A stretch of 64,000 nt of DNA from an uncultured Clostridium sp. Lineage in GTDB: Bacteria; Bacillota; Clostridia; Clostridiales; Clostridiaceae. Both the position numbers and the translations under genes were made by a program. Position 1 is the stretch's first letter, and each line of letters starts with the position of its first letter. The notes under the pieces were generated by a model. That model searched no databases, was not told the origin of the DNA, and worked only from the letters and a program-made list of their open reading frames with translations. The stretch lies in contig CAKVLD010000005.1 in NCBI GenBank assembly GCA_934755305.1, positions 1-64,000 on the forward strand, in the 5' to 3' direction. Shown in pieces: positions 28,278-37,165 of the stretch.

Positions 28278-29402
28278 ATGATATTTGAAACAATAGTAAG
28301 TCAATATGATAAGCATAATGAAGTTATATTATTATTATTTAAGAAATTTAAGCCTAAAAAATTAGTTTTTACAATATCTAATAAAGATGAAGGATTAGAA
28401 GTATTAGATAATTATAAAGCTATATTTCCTAAAACCAAAATTATATTTGAAGTTATAAAAGAGGGAAATATTAATGATATAGAAAATGTTATAAGCAAAT
28501 ATGATTCTATGTTAATTAATCTAGTTGGTGGCAAGAGAATTAATGCTCTTATGTTATTTAAATTAGCATTGGAACGAAATATACAAAGTATATATGTAGA
28601 TTTATTAGGGAAGATAAGGTATGTGTTTAAAGATAATGTAAGAGTAATAGATAAAGCATTAGATGATTTATATTTAGATGATATTATAGAAATATCAGGA
28701 GCTAAGATTGTGCATGATTCATCTGAAATCTGTAATAAACCAATAATAATAAACTTATGTGAAATTATATTAAAAAGAATAGATCTATGGCATCAATATA
28801 AGCAAAGATTATATGATAATAACACGTTTATCCATAATTACAAAGATTGTTATAAAGTTACGATTAATAAGGATAAATTAAATTTAGAAGAACTAGATTT
28901 AGTGAATAAAAGCATAGATTATTTGCATAAGTTAAATGGATTAGAATTTAGAGAAGATGATGAGGAGATAAAAGTAACATTTAAAAATGATTATTTAAAA
29001 GGATTTATATTTAAAAGTGGTACTTGGCTAGAAGTATTAACACACATGATTACAAATGAAATAAAAGAAGTAGATGAAGTAAAAAGTGGATTAATATTCT
29101 CTTGGGGAAAGGATGCAAGAGAAATAAAAAATGAATTGGATGTAGTAGCTATAAGAGATTCAGTTCTTATATGTATATCGTGTAAAGATAGTGATAAATA
29201 TGATGAAGATGCGTTAAATGAATTAAATGTTTATAGTGATAGATTAGGTGGGAAGGATACTATAAAGATTTTAGTAGCTACTAAGGAACCAACTAAGACA
29301 ACAGTTAGAAAAAGAGCTCAAGAGATGGGAATAAAGTTAATTATCTTAGACAAAGATATAAATAAATTTAAAAAGATTTTAAGAAATAGTATTTTAAATT
29401 GA
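28278..29402 (+). CDS. DUF1887/Card1-like protein: CARF domain plus restriction-type nuclease
   Basis: 374 residues. The N-terminal half has the Rossmann-like CARF layout, with LINLVGGKRINALMLF (VGGKR at 83-87) where Card1/Can2 proteins carry a TGGTK-like ligand loop. The C-terminal domain reads GTWLEVL (E252), NELDVVAIR (D288) and LICISCK (K303), the PD-(D/E)XK-like core of DUF1887. In type III CRISPR systems such proteins are cyclic-tetra-adenylate-activated nucleases. No CRISPR array, cas10 or other cas gene is in the window. The TGGTK to VGGKR change may mean a different ligand. It stands alone after tRNA-Arg and is convergent with psd. Confidence 0.8.
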   Translation: MIFETIVSQYDKHNEVILLLFKKFKPKKLVFTISNKDEGLEVLDNYKAIFPKTKIIFEVIKEGNINDIENVISKYDSMLINLVGGKRINALMLFKLALERNIQSIYVDLLGKIRYVFKDNVRVIDKALDDLYLDDIIEISGAKIVHDSSEICNKPIIINLCEIILKRIDLWHQYKQRLYDNNTFIHNYKDCYKVTINKDKLNLEELDLVNKSIDYLHKLNGLEFREDDEEIKVTFKNDYLKGFIFKSGTWLEVLTHMITNEIKEVDEVKSGLIFSWGKDAREIKNELDVVAIRDSVLICISCKDSDKYDEDALNELNVYSDRLGGKDTIKILVATKEPTKTTVRKRAQEMGIKLIILDKDINKFKKILRNSILN

Positions 29403-29412
29403 TATTATATAA

Positions 29413-29463
29413 ATCCAAAAGAGATAAAGATTACTCACTTTATCTCTTTTGGGTTTTATTTTT
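29413..29463. terminator. Bidirectional terminator between the CARF gene and psd
   Basis: CCAAAAGAGATAAAG / CTTTATCTCTTTTGG around ATTACTCA, with a T-rich run on the right and an A-rich run on the left. Confidence 0.85.
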
Positions 29464-30343
29464 TATATCCTATAGTCTCACCAAGTTCAACCTTACATTC
29501 AAATCCTTTGGCACTTTGTTTTAATATATCTTCACAAATAGAAACTGTATCTTTTTTAAAGAAAAGAATAGTAGTAGATCCACCGAATTTAAAGTAACCT
29601 TTTTCGTCTCCTTTGTTTACTTTTTTATTAGGTGAATAAGATTGCACTATTGTACCAACACATGTAGCACCAACTTCTACATGAATAATATCTCCAAAGT
29701 TATCTGACTTAAATACAGACCATTCTCTTTTATTTTGACAATATAATTTTGGTATTCTTTCTAAGGCCATAGGGTTTACAGAATAGTAATTGCCTTTAAT
29801 AATGTTATTTTTACCTGGAATTCCTGAATCAATAAAGTGGAATCTGTGGTAATCAGTTGGACAAAGTCTTAAAACTATACATACTCCATTATTATATTCT
29901 TTAGCAATATCGTTATCTCCTAATAATTCAGAAAGGCTATATGTTATACCTTTTACTTGAACAAGATCATTCATAGATATATTTTCGTATGCAAATAATC
30001 TTCCATCACCAGGAGAAGGTAAACTCATCTGATTTTTGTCCATAGGTCTAGCGTTAGAATTTAATTCTCTAATGAAGAAATCATTAAAAGAAGAAAATTC
30101 GTTTTCTGATTTTTTTACATTATCCATATCTATGTCAAAGTCTTTTATAAATTTAGATATTTTTCTTTTACTGAAAGTAGTATCACAATATTTCCCGTAT
30201 AATCTTGATACTAATTTTTTCTTTATTAATAATTCTGTAAGAGTCTTTCCTACAGGAGATTCATAGCACCAACTAAGATATTTTTCACCAGCAACTTTTT
30301 CTTCTTCATAAGAATTAGTTTTCCTATTATAAATTTTAATCAT
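29456..30343 (-). CDS. psd: Phosphatidylserine decarboxylase proenzyme
   Basis: 295 residues, full length. The self-cleavage motif appears as GGST (254-257), the variant of LGST found in type II enzymes; cleavage before S256 creates the pyruvoyl group. Also present are [15 protein letters not shown]-like SPGDGRLF, and CPTDYHRFH with the charge-relay histidine. It converts phosphatidylserine to phosphatidylethanolamine at the membrane. It is divergent from a TetR regulator and not next to pssA, which in many clostridia adjoins psd. Confidence 0.95.
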   Translation of the reverse strand: MIKIYNRKTNSYEEEKVAGEKYLSWCYESPVGKTLTELLIKKKLVSRLYGKYCDTTFSKRKISKFIKDFDIDMDNVKKSENEFSSFNDFFIRELNSNARPMDKNQMSLPSPGDGRLFAYENISMNDLVQVKGITYSLSELLGDNDIAKEYNNGVCIVLRLCPTDYHRFHFIDSGIPGKNNIIKGNYYSVNPMALERIPKLYCQNKREWSVFKSDNFGDIIHVEVGATCVGTIVQSYSPNKKVNKGDEKGYFKFGGSTTILFFKKDTVSICEDILKQSAKGFECKVELGETIGYKK

Positions 30344-30475
30344 AATTACCTCGCTTAGATAAGTTTTATTATTCTTATTGTAGGCTATTCCTTATATAAA
30401 GTCTACTATATAGAGATATTGTAGTCAAAATGCTATAATAAATAATGAATATACATAAAATGGGAGGTGCGACAA

Positions 30476-31057
30476 TTGTATGAAAAGAGATTAGCTATAT
30501 TAAAAGCTGCCTCAAAGGTGTTTTCAGAACGTGGATATAGAGGGGCTTCAATGGATGAAATTGCACTTGAAGCAGGAATTGTTAAAGGTACTTTATATTA
30601 TAATTTTAAAAACAAAGAGGAATTATTTGATCAAATAGTTGAATATGGTATTAATGAATTAAAGAGTAAAGTAGAAGAAGTAAATAAATTAGATATGAAT
30701 GCTAGATTAAAATTAAGAAAGTGTATTAAGGTTCAATTAGAATATGTTTATAAAAATAAAGAATTTTTTAAGGTTATTTTAAGTCAGATTTGGGGAGAAG
30801 ATAATAGACAAAAGAAGTTAAGATTACTTGTTAAAGAATATATTGATGATATAAAGTTAATAATAGAAGAAGCTATTGAACATAAAATAATAGCTGATAC
30901 AGATTCTTTAATGTTAGCACATGCTTTCTTTGCAACAATTGCATCAACAGCATTGTATGATGTTATAGAGGGAAATACAAGAACTTCATATGTTGCAATA
31001 GATAATATATTGAAATTTACATTAAAGGGCATGCAATATGATTTAGATAACATGTAA
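30476..31057 (+). CDS. TetR/AcrR family transcriptional regulator
   Basis: 193 residues. N-terminal helix-turn-helix (about 5-50) with ILKAASKVFSERGYRGASMDEIA and GTLYYNFKNKEELF. The C-terminal ligand domain is all-helical and most like the TetR_C group around fatty-acid or multidrug regulators, which does not fix a ligand. TTG 30476 was chosen because GGGAGG lies eight bases upstream; GTG 30467 overlaps that site and is too close. It is divergent from psd, so psd/membrane-lipid genes or its own promoter are possible targets. Confidence 0.88.
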   Translation: MYEKRLAILKAASKVFSERGYRGASMDEIALEAGIVKGTLYYNFKNKEELFDQIVEYGINELKSKVEEVNKLDMNARLKLRKCIKVQLEYVYKNKEFFKVILSQIWGEDNRQKKLRLLVKEYIDDIKLIIEEAIEHKIIADTDSLMLAHAFFATIASTALYDVIEGNTRTSYVAIDNILKFTLKGMQYDLDNM

Positions 31058-31118
31058 GGTTAAGTACTTTTACAAAAAAATATTAAAAATTTTTCATTAA
31101 TATGAAATTTATGTTAAA

Positions 31119-31136
31119 CTGTTATTGGTGTAACAA
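31119..31136. promoter_or_regulatory. Possible Rex operator upstream of hydA
   Basis: CTGTTATTGGTGTAACAA fits TTGTTAANNNNTTAACAA with the core arms TGTTA/TAACA and the correct 6-base gap; three flanking or inner positions deviate. Rex is the NADH/NAD-sensing repressor of clostridial fermentation genes. Confidence 0.4.
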
Positions 31137-31187
31137 AAATAAATAAACAGAAAAATAATAAGGTGTATTTTAGGAGGGACTTAGGCG

Positions 31188-32912
31188 ATGAAAAACGTTG
31201 TAATAAACGATCAATCATACCAAGTAGAAGATGGGGTTACTATTATTGAAGCTGCAAGAAATAATGGTATAGAAATTCCAACTTTATGTTATTTAAAGGA
31301 ATGTAGCAACATAGGAAAGTGTGGTATATGTGCTGTTGAAGTAGAAGGTAAGAATAATTTATCATTAGCATGTTTAACTAAAGTTGAAGATGGAATGGTT
31401 ATAAGAACAAATACTGAAAAGGTGCAAGAAAGAGTAAAGACTAGAGTATCAACCTTACTTAATAAACATGAATTTAAATGTGGAACATGTACTAGAAAAG
31501 AAAATTGTGAATTATTAAAATTAGTTATTAAAACAAAAGCTAGAGCAACAACACCTTTTAAGGTTGAAGATAAAAGAGAATTTATAGACGATAGAAGTAA
31601 GTCTATAACTATAGATAGAACTAAATGTGTATTATGTGGTAGATGTCAAGCAGCTTGTACAAAGAATACTGGTACAGGTTCAATAAAATTAGCAAATGTT
31701 GATGGAAAAAGAATAGTAACTACAGTAGATCAAAAATGTTTTGATGAAACAAATTGTTTATTATGTGGTCAATGTGTAGCTGCATGTCCAGTTGGAGCTT
31801 TAAATGAAAAAAGTCATTTAGATAGAGTAAAAGAGGCTTTAGCAGATGAAAATAAACATGTAATTGTAGCAATGGCTCCTGCAGTAAGAACATCTATAGG
31901 TGAATTATTTAAGATGGGATATGGGGAAGACGTAACAGGTAAAGTATATACTGCTTTAAGAGAATTAGGATTTAATAAAGTATTTGATATTAATTTTGGA
32001 GCAGATATGACTATAATGGAGGAAGCTACAGAACTTATTCAAAGAATTAAAAACAATGGACCATTTCCAATGTTCACTTCATGCTGTCCAGGTTGGGTAA
32101 GACAAGTAGAAAATTATTATCCAAATTTATTAGAAAATTTATCATCAGCAAAATCACCACAGCAAATTTTTGGTACAGCAACAAAAACATATTATCCTAA
32201 TATAACAGATATAGCTCCTAAAAATATATTTACAGTAACTATAATGCCATGTACTGCTAAGAAATTTGAAGCAGATAGGGATGAAATGACAATAGATGGT
32301 TTAAGACAAATAGATGCAGTATTAACAACTAGAGAATTAGCTAAACTTATGAAAGATTCAAAGATTAACTTATCTAAATTAGAAGATTCAGAAGTAGATC
32401 CAGCAATGGGTGAATATACTGGGGCTGGGGTTATTTTTGGTGCCACAGGTGGAGTTATGGAGGCTGCTATAAGAACAGCTAAGGAATTTGTTGAAAAGAA
32501 AGAACTTTCTAATCTTGAATATGAAGAAGTAAGAGGATTAGATGGAATAAAAGAAGCTACAGTTAAGGTAGGAGATCTTGATGTTAATGTAGCAGTTATA
32601 AATGGAGCTAAGAACTTAGCTGAATTTATAGATAGTGGCATGATGGAAAAGAAACAATATCACTTTATAGAGGTTATGGCTTGTCCTGGTGGATGTGTTA
32701 ATGGTGGTGGACAACCTCATGTTAATAATTTAGATAGAGAAAAGATTGATATTAAATCTGTAAGAGCATCTGTTCTTTACAATCAAGATAAGAATGCTAC
32801 TATAAGAAAATCACATGAAAATCCAGCTATAAAGAAGATGTATGAAACATTTATGGGTGAACCAGGCCAAGGTAAGGCACATGAATTATTACATTTAAAA
32901 TATACTAAGTAA
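31188..32912 (+). CDS. hydA: [FeFe]-hydrogenase, monomeric (CpI type)
   Basis: 574 residues, the length and modular order of clostridial HydA. N-terminal [2Fe-2S] ferredoxin domain (C34, C45, C48, C62); His-ligated [4Fe-4S] (H94, C98, C101, C107); two [4Fe-4S] clusters (CVLCGRCQAAC and CLLCGQCVAAC); then the H-cluster domain with TSCCPGW (about 298), MPCTAKK (about 353) and MACPGGCVNGGGQP (about 496). It reduces protons with ferredoxin electrons during fermentation. HydE, F and G maturases must be elsewhere. GGAGG start site; possible Rex control. Confidence 0.97.
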   Translation: MKNVVINDQSYQVEDGVTIIEAARNNGIEIPTLCYLKECSNIGKCGICAVEVEGKNNLSLACLTKVEDGMVIRTNTEKVQERVKTRVSTLLNKHEFKCGTCTRKENCELLKLVIKTKARATTPFKVEDKREFIDDRSKSITIDRTKCVLCGRCQAACTKNTGTGSIKLANVDGKRIVTTVDQKCFDETNCLLCGQCVAACPVGALNEKSHLDRVKEALADENKHVIVAMAPAVRTSIGELFKMGYGEDVTGKVYTALRELGFNKVFDINFGADMTIMEEATELIQRIKNNGPFPMFTSCCPGWVRQVENYYPNLLENLSSAKSPQQIFGTATKTYYPNITDIAPKNIFTVTIMPCTAKKFEADRDEMTIDGLRQIDAVLTTRELAKLMKDSKINLSKLEDSEVDPAMGEYTGAGVIFGATGGVMEAAIRTAKEFVEKKELSNLEYEEVRGLDGIKEATVKVGDLDVNVAVINGAKNLAEFIDSGMMEKKQYHFIEVMACPGGCVNGGGQPHVNNLDREKIDIKSVRASVLYNQDKNATIRKSHENPAIKKMYETFMGEPGQGKAHELLHLKYTK

Positions 32913-32937
32913 AAATTAAAAACAACTTAATAAATAA

Positions 32938-32985
32938 AAAATGTACCTTAGTTAAGTAATGTTAACTAAGGTACATTTTTTATAA
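32938..32985. terminator. Bidirectional terminator between hydA and the NlpC/P60 gene
   Basis: AAATGTACCTTAGTTAA / TTAACTAAGGTACATTT with a GTAATG loop and A/T runs on both sides. Confidence 0.9.
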
Positions 32986-32998
32986 GAGATTTTTTAAA

Positions 32999-33901
32999 TT
33001 AAAGAATTCTTCTACCTGTATAGAATTTATATACAGAAGAGATCTTAACTACATCGCCAGTTTGAGGTGCATGTATCATTTGACCATTACCAAGATATAT
33101 TCCAACATGTCCAGTATGAGGGAATACTAAATCTCCTGGTTTTAAGGCAGATTGAGAAGAAACTACAGATCCATGTTCAAGTTGTGTATAAGTAGTTCTT
33201 GAAATATCTATACCTAAAGCTTGTTTATAACAATATTGAGTTAATCCAGAACAATCAAATGTATCAGGGCCAGTTGCACCGTATACATAAGATTTTCCAA
33301 GTTGTCTACAAGCCATATCTAAAACTTTTTGAACTTGCCAATTATCATACCAAGCACCTTCACCATCAACATAATATTGATTATTATCTACTGGTTCAGA
33401 AACAGCCATTTCTCCTGAAGCTTTTACATAAAAATATTTATGGCTATCACTTTCAGATTGAATCCAAGCATTTGTTTTCATAGCACCATTTGTGTCTAAG
33501 TAGTACCATTTACCTTTGCTTTTAATCCAACCTGTTTGCATAACACCATCAGTGTTTGAGTAGTACCATTTACCTGATGTATCTTGGAACCAATCAGTTT
33601 GCATAGCTCCTTTTTCATTGAAGTAATACCATTTTCCATCGATTTTTTTCCAACCTATTTGCATAACTCCATTAGAATCTAAGTAATACCATGAATCTGG
33701 ATGAATCCAGCCAGTTTGTTTAACTCCATTAACATAATAGTACCAATATCCTTGAGAGTCTGAAACCCATCCATTTTGAGTAGCGTTTTTCATAGAAGTA
33801 ATTGGAGTAGTATCTGCACTGGCGTTAGTTGCTGGTAGTATTGATAGAGCAGTTGTTGCTCCAATAACTAATGCAGCAGTAATTTTTGATAAATATTTCA
33901 T
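32999..33901 (-). CDS. Secreted NlpC/P60 endopeptidase with cell-wall-binding repeats
   Basis: 300 residues. Signal peptide 1-29 (NASA/D). Residues about 41-190 hold some seven choline/glucan-binding-type repeats (GW....GKWYY....G.M.TGW). The C-terminal NlpC/P60 domain has catalytic C217 in DTFDCSGL, H265 in HTGHVGIYL and H277 in MIHAP. The family cuts peptide stems of peptidoglycan; the repeats should hold the enzyme to wall polymers. Strong GGAGATGAT site. Single gene, convergent with hydA. Confidence 0.93.
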   Translation of the reverse strand: MKYLSKITAALVIGATTALSILPATNASADTTPITSMKNATQNGWVSDSQGYWYYYVNGVKQTGWIHPDSWYYLDSNGVMQIGWKKIDGKWYYFNEKGAMQTDWFQDTSGKWYYSNTDGVMQTGWIKSKGKWYYLDTNGAMKTNAWIQSESDSHKYFYVKASGEMAVSEPVDNNQYYVDGEGAWYDNWQVQKVLDMACRQLGKSYVYGATGPDTFDCSGLTQYCYKQALGIDISRTTYTQLEHGSVVSSQSALKPGDLVFPHTGHVGIYLGNGQMIHAPQTGDVVKISSVYKFYTGRRIL

Positions 33902-34332
33902 TATATCATCTCCTTACAAGAAGATTGTAGTAAAAAAGTATATATATGTCAAATTGATTTGTAAAAATAAAATATAATTGCTAATAGAAATATATTATGT
34001 TTAGAGGTATTAATATGAAAATGTGGTTAATATACCGTAAAGGATAATTAATGACTAGAATCTTAGCTATATATTTAAAAATATTAGATGAAAATCTAAA
34101 GGCAAAATCAATATATTTACTCAATTTATGTAAAATAAAGTGAATAAAAGAAAAATAAAGAAAAAAGTTAAATTTAAGCAGGTTTTGAAAGAAAACAAAT
34201 AAAAACAATAATTGTAAAAAAAACAATAAATGATAATGTAAGTCTTGTAAGGAAGTTATATCGATATAAATAAATTACAATATGTGTTATTTGATAAAAA
34301 TTGTAATAAAAATTTAGTTTGGAGGTATTAAA
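33902..34332. other. 430-base intergenic region with palindrome
   Basis: Very A+T-rich, divergent between two secreted-protein genes. No gene is supportable: one 81-codon minus-strand frame is low-complexity and lacks a start signal. It contains a perfect 14-bp palindrome TTATATCGATATAA (34256-34269) and an inverted repeat ATTACAAT (34274-34281) / ATTGTAAT (34300-34307) before the SH3-like protein gene. These could be regulator sites. Confidence 0.4.
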
Positions 34333-34686
34333 ATGAATAAGAAATTATTAAGTTTAGTAATTGCTGGTGTTTTAGCAGTAACATCAGTACCAGTTGTAAC
34401 AGTATCAGCTGCTGAAGTTAAAACTAGTAATGTTGAATCAACTATGAGAAGTTATTCACCATATCAACGTATAGGAATAGCAAGAGCAAAGAAAGCTATA
34501 AGTGTTTATGAAAAATCTAGTGCTACTGCTGCTAATAATTCAGATGAAATAGATTCATTTGATAAGGGTGATCAATTTGTAGTATACTTTGCAGGAAATA
34601 ATAATCCTAAGTGGTATGCAGTAAAGACTTCTGATGGTAGCTGGGGATATATTAGAAAAACTACAGTAGAACTTATACATCCATAA
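34333..34686 (+). CDS. Small secreted SH3-like protein
   Basis: 117 residues. Signal peptide 1-27 (TVSAA/E). The mature part of about 90 residues has a bacterial SH3-like pattern: a short spacer, then ISVYEKSS..., FDKGDQFVVYF, W-A-V-K and SWGYIRKTTVELI. No catalytic domain is present. It may bind peptidoglycan or act as a wall-located regulator. GGAGG start site and a long leader carrying palindromes suggest regulated expression. The specific role is unknown. Confidence 0.75.
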   Translation: MNKKLLSLVIAGVLAVTSVPVVTVSAAEVKTSNVESTMRSYSPYQRIGIARAKKAISVYEKSSATAANNSDEIDSFDKGDQFVVYFAGNNNPKWYAVKTSDGSWGYIRKTTVELIHP

Positions 34687-34718
34687 GATATAAGATTGAA
34701 CATAGTAAATAGTTAAAA

Positions 34719-34768
34719 AATAAAGGTTTATTTTAAAGTAAATTTAGCTTTAAAATAAACCTTTATTT
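34719..34768. terminator. Bidirectional terminator between the SH3-like gene and the ABC-F gene
   Basis: AATAAAGGTTTATTTTAAAG / CTTTAAAATAAACCTTTATT, about 20 bp of stem. Confidence 0.88.
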
Positions 34769-34775
34769 AATTAAA

Positions 34776-36368
34776 TTAGTTGTTCTTAGAGAACTCTAAG
34801 TATTCATCATAAGTCATAGTTCTGTCAACTATAGAACCGTCATCTTTAATATCAATAATTCTATTAGCTATAGTTTCAATGAATTGGTGGTCATGTGAAG
34901 CAAATAAAATATTGCTGTTAAAGTCCTTTAATCCATTATTTACAGCAGTAATAGATTCTAGGTCAAGGTGGTTAGTTGGTTGATCTAACATTAATACATT
35001 TGCATTAGAAAGCATCATCTTAGATAACATACATCTAACCTTTTCTCCTCCTGATAATACGCTAGCTTCTTTTAAGGCTTCTTCTCCAGAGAATAACATT
35101 CTTCCTAAGAATCCTCTTATATAACTTTCAGATTTTTCTTCTGAGTATTGTCTTAGCCAATCTACTAAAGAAAGGTGACAATCATTAAAATATTCAGAGT
35201 TATCATTTGGGAAGTAAGAAGTAGTTATTGTTATACCCCACTTGAATTCTCCTTCATCTGGTTCCATTTCACCAGCTAATATTTTAAATAATGTAGTAAC
35301 AGCTATTTCATTACCTATTAAAGCTATTTTATCATTCTTATTTACTAAGAAACTTACATTATCTAAAACCTTAACTCCATCAATAGTTTTTGAAAGATTT
35401 TTAACTGTTAATATATCATTACCAACTTCTCTTTCAGGTTTAAATCCAACGAATGGATATCTTCTGCTTGATGGTTCTATATCTTCTAAGCTAATCTTAT
35501 CTAATAATTTCTTACGTGATGTAGCTTGTTTTGATTTAGAAGCATTAGCACTAAATCTAGCGATAAAGTCTTGAAGTTCTTTAATTTTTTCTTCTTTCTT
35601 CTTATTTTGATCCTTAGCCATTTGAAGAGCAAGTTGGCTTGATTCATACCAGAAATCATAGTTACCAACATAAAGCTTAATCTTACCAAAGTCAACATCA
35701 GCCATTTGTGTACAAACTGTATTTAAGAAGTGTCTATCATGGGATACAACTATTACAGTTCCTTCAAATCCTAATAAGAAATCTTCAAGCCAGTTAACTG
35801 ATTTTATATCTAAGTGGTTAGTAGGTTCGTCTAGTACTAGAACTCCAGGGTTACCAAATAAAGCTTGAGCTAAAAGAACTTTAACCTTTTCTGCTCCTGT
35901 AAGTTCAGAAACTTTTTTGTAGTGAGAGTCAGTACCTATCCCTAAACCTTGTAATAATGAAGAAGCTTCAGATTCTGCTTCCCAACCATTAAGGTCAGCA
36001 AATTCCCCTTCTAATTCTGATGCTCTTATACCATCTTCATCAGAGAAATCTGGCTTTGCATATAAAGCATCTTTTTCTTTCATTATTTGGTATAATCTTT
36101 CGTTACCCATAATTACTGTTTCAAGAACTTCAAAATCATCATATTGATAATGATCTTGTTTTAATACAGACATTCTAACACCTGGGTCTAAAATAACTTC
36201 ACCAGTATTAGGTTCTACTTCACCAGATAGAATCTTTAAGAATGTACTTTTTCCAGCACCATTTGCACCTATAACACCATAACAGTTACCAGCAGTAAAC
36301 TTTAAATTAACATCTTCAAATAATTTACGTCCGCCATATCTTAAACTAACATTTGATACAGTTATCAA
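34776..36368 (-). CDS. ABC-F family ATPase (YbiT/YkpA-like) with atypical second ATP site
   Basis: 530 residues with two ABC domains joined by a charged linker, and no membrane segments: an ABC-F ribosome-associated protein. Domain 1 has Walker A GANGAGKS (34-41), a variant signature LTGAEK and Walker B VLVLDEPTNHLD. Domain 2 is altered: Walker A reads GNEIAVTT (about 354), so the lysine is valine, and Walker B reads LMLDQPTNHLD (about 459), so the catalytic glutamate is glutamine, while its signature LSGGEK is intact. ABC-F proteins act at the ribosomal E site in translation control or antibiotic protection. The exact subfamily is inferred. Confidence 0.88.
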   Translation of the reverse strand: MITVSNVSLRYGGRKLFEDVNLKFTAGNCYGVIGANGAGKSTFLKILSGEVEPNTGEVILDPGVRMSVLKQDHYQYDDFEVLETVIMGNERLYQIMKEKDALYAKPDFSDEDGIRASELEGEFADLNGWEAESEASSLLQGLGIGTDSHYKKVSELTGAEKVKVLLAQALFGNPGVLVLDEPTNHLDIKSVNWLEDFLLGFEGTVIVVSHDRHFLNTVCTQMADVDFGKIKLYVGNYDFWYESSQLALQMAKDQNKKKEEKIKELQDFIARFSANASKSKQATSRKKLLDKISLEDIEPSSRRYPFVGFKPEREVGNDILTVKNLSKTIDGVKVLDNVSFLVNKNDKIALIGNEIAVTTLFKILAGEMEPDEGEFKWGITITTSYFPNDNSEYFNDCHLSLVDWLRQYSEEKSESYIRGFLGRMLFSGEEALKEASVLSGGEKVRCMLSKMMLSNANVLMLDQPTNHLDLESITAVNNGLKDFNSNILFASHDHQFIETIANRIIDIKDDGSIVDRTMTYDEYLEFSKNN

Positions 36369-36570
36369 TAATTTCTACCTCATTTCATTTAGTATTCATT
36401 TCGTTATTATAACATATAAAAACATTATAAAGAACAGAAAGCGCTATTTACAATCATATAATATTAACAAACTTGTAAAAAGAATAATAAATTTAAGAAA
36501 AAATATAGAAATATAGTTATAATTAAATATATAGCTTTAATATATTAATTTAAGGTAGGAAGTGATAAAG

Positions 36571-37053
36571 ATGGCAAAAGTACAAAAAACTAATGCAATG
36601 AGATTTTTAGATAGAAATAAAATTGAATATACAACTATGGAGTATGAATGTAAGGATGGAAAGATTGATGGTTTAGCAGTAGCTGAAAAACTAAATCAAG
36701 ATCCTAATACTGTATTTAAGACTTTAGTAACACAAGGACATTCAAGAGAATTATATGTTTTTGTTATACCAGTAAAAGAAGAACTTGATTTAAAGAAAGC
36801 TGCAAGAGTTGCTGGAGAAAAAAATGTTGAAATGATACATGTTAAAGATATAAATAAGCATACAGGTTATATTAGAGGCGGTTGTTCACCTCTTGCAATG
36901 AAAAAGTTATATAAAACATTTATACATGAATCCGCTAAAGAACTGGAGTTTATTATTTTTAGTGGTGGTAAGATAGGAACTCAAATTGAAGCAAATCCAA
37001 GGCAAATAGCAGATTCTATAAATGCAGAATTTAAAGATATTACAGTAAGTTAG
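36571..37053 (+). CDS. ybaK: Cys-tRNA(Pro) deacylase YbaK/EbsC
   Basis: 160 residues. Conserved YbaK features: TNAMRFLDRNKIEY, the catalytic-lysine region TVFKTLVTQG, VIPVKEELDLKKAA, GYIRGGCSPLAMKK and FISGGKIG-like IFSGGKIGTQI. It hydrolyses Cys-tRNA(Pro) formed by prolyl-tRNA synthetase error. ATG 36571 was chosen (AGGAAG eight bases upstream); an in-frame GTG at 36562 overlaps the binding site. Single gene. Confidence 0.93.
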   Translation: MAKVQKTNAMRFLDRNKIEYTTMEYECKDGKIDGLAVAEKLNQDPNTVFKTLVTQGHSRELYVFVIPVKEELDLKKAARVAGEKNVEMIHVKDINKHTGYIRGGCSPLAMKKLYKTFIHESAKELEFIIFSGGKIGTQIEANPRQIADSINAEFKDITVS

Positions 37054-37079
37054 TATCAAGATTATTTATTAAAAATAGA

Positions 37080-37130
37080 GGATTTAAATATGGGAAGTTT
37101 AACCTAAGTAGGTTTTTTATATTTAAATCC
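37080..37130. terminator. Nested hairpins between ybaK and the hemolysin III gene
   Basis: An outer perfect 12-bp stem GGATTTAAATAT / ATATTTAAATCC encloses a complete inner terminator AACCTA-AG-TAGGTT with six T. The inner part stops the plus strand. The outer stem could stabilise or compete. Confidence 0.75.
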
Positions 37131-37165
37131 TTATATAATATTTAACCTTAAAATTAATCAATAAT

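Noticed and set aside
32192..32641. 149-codon frame antisense to hydA
   Set aside because: Mirror of a strongly coding region, serine/leucine-rich, no start signal; hydA fully accounts for the DNA.
33981..34226. 81-codon minus-strand open frame in the 33.9-34.3 kb gap
   Set aside because: Low-complexity F/L/I/Y composition expected from A+T-rich DNA, no ribosome binding site, no recognisable domain.
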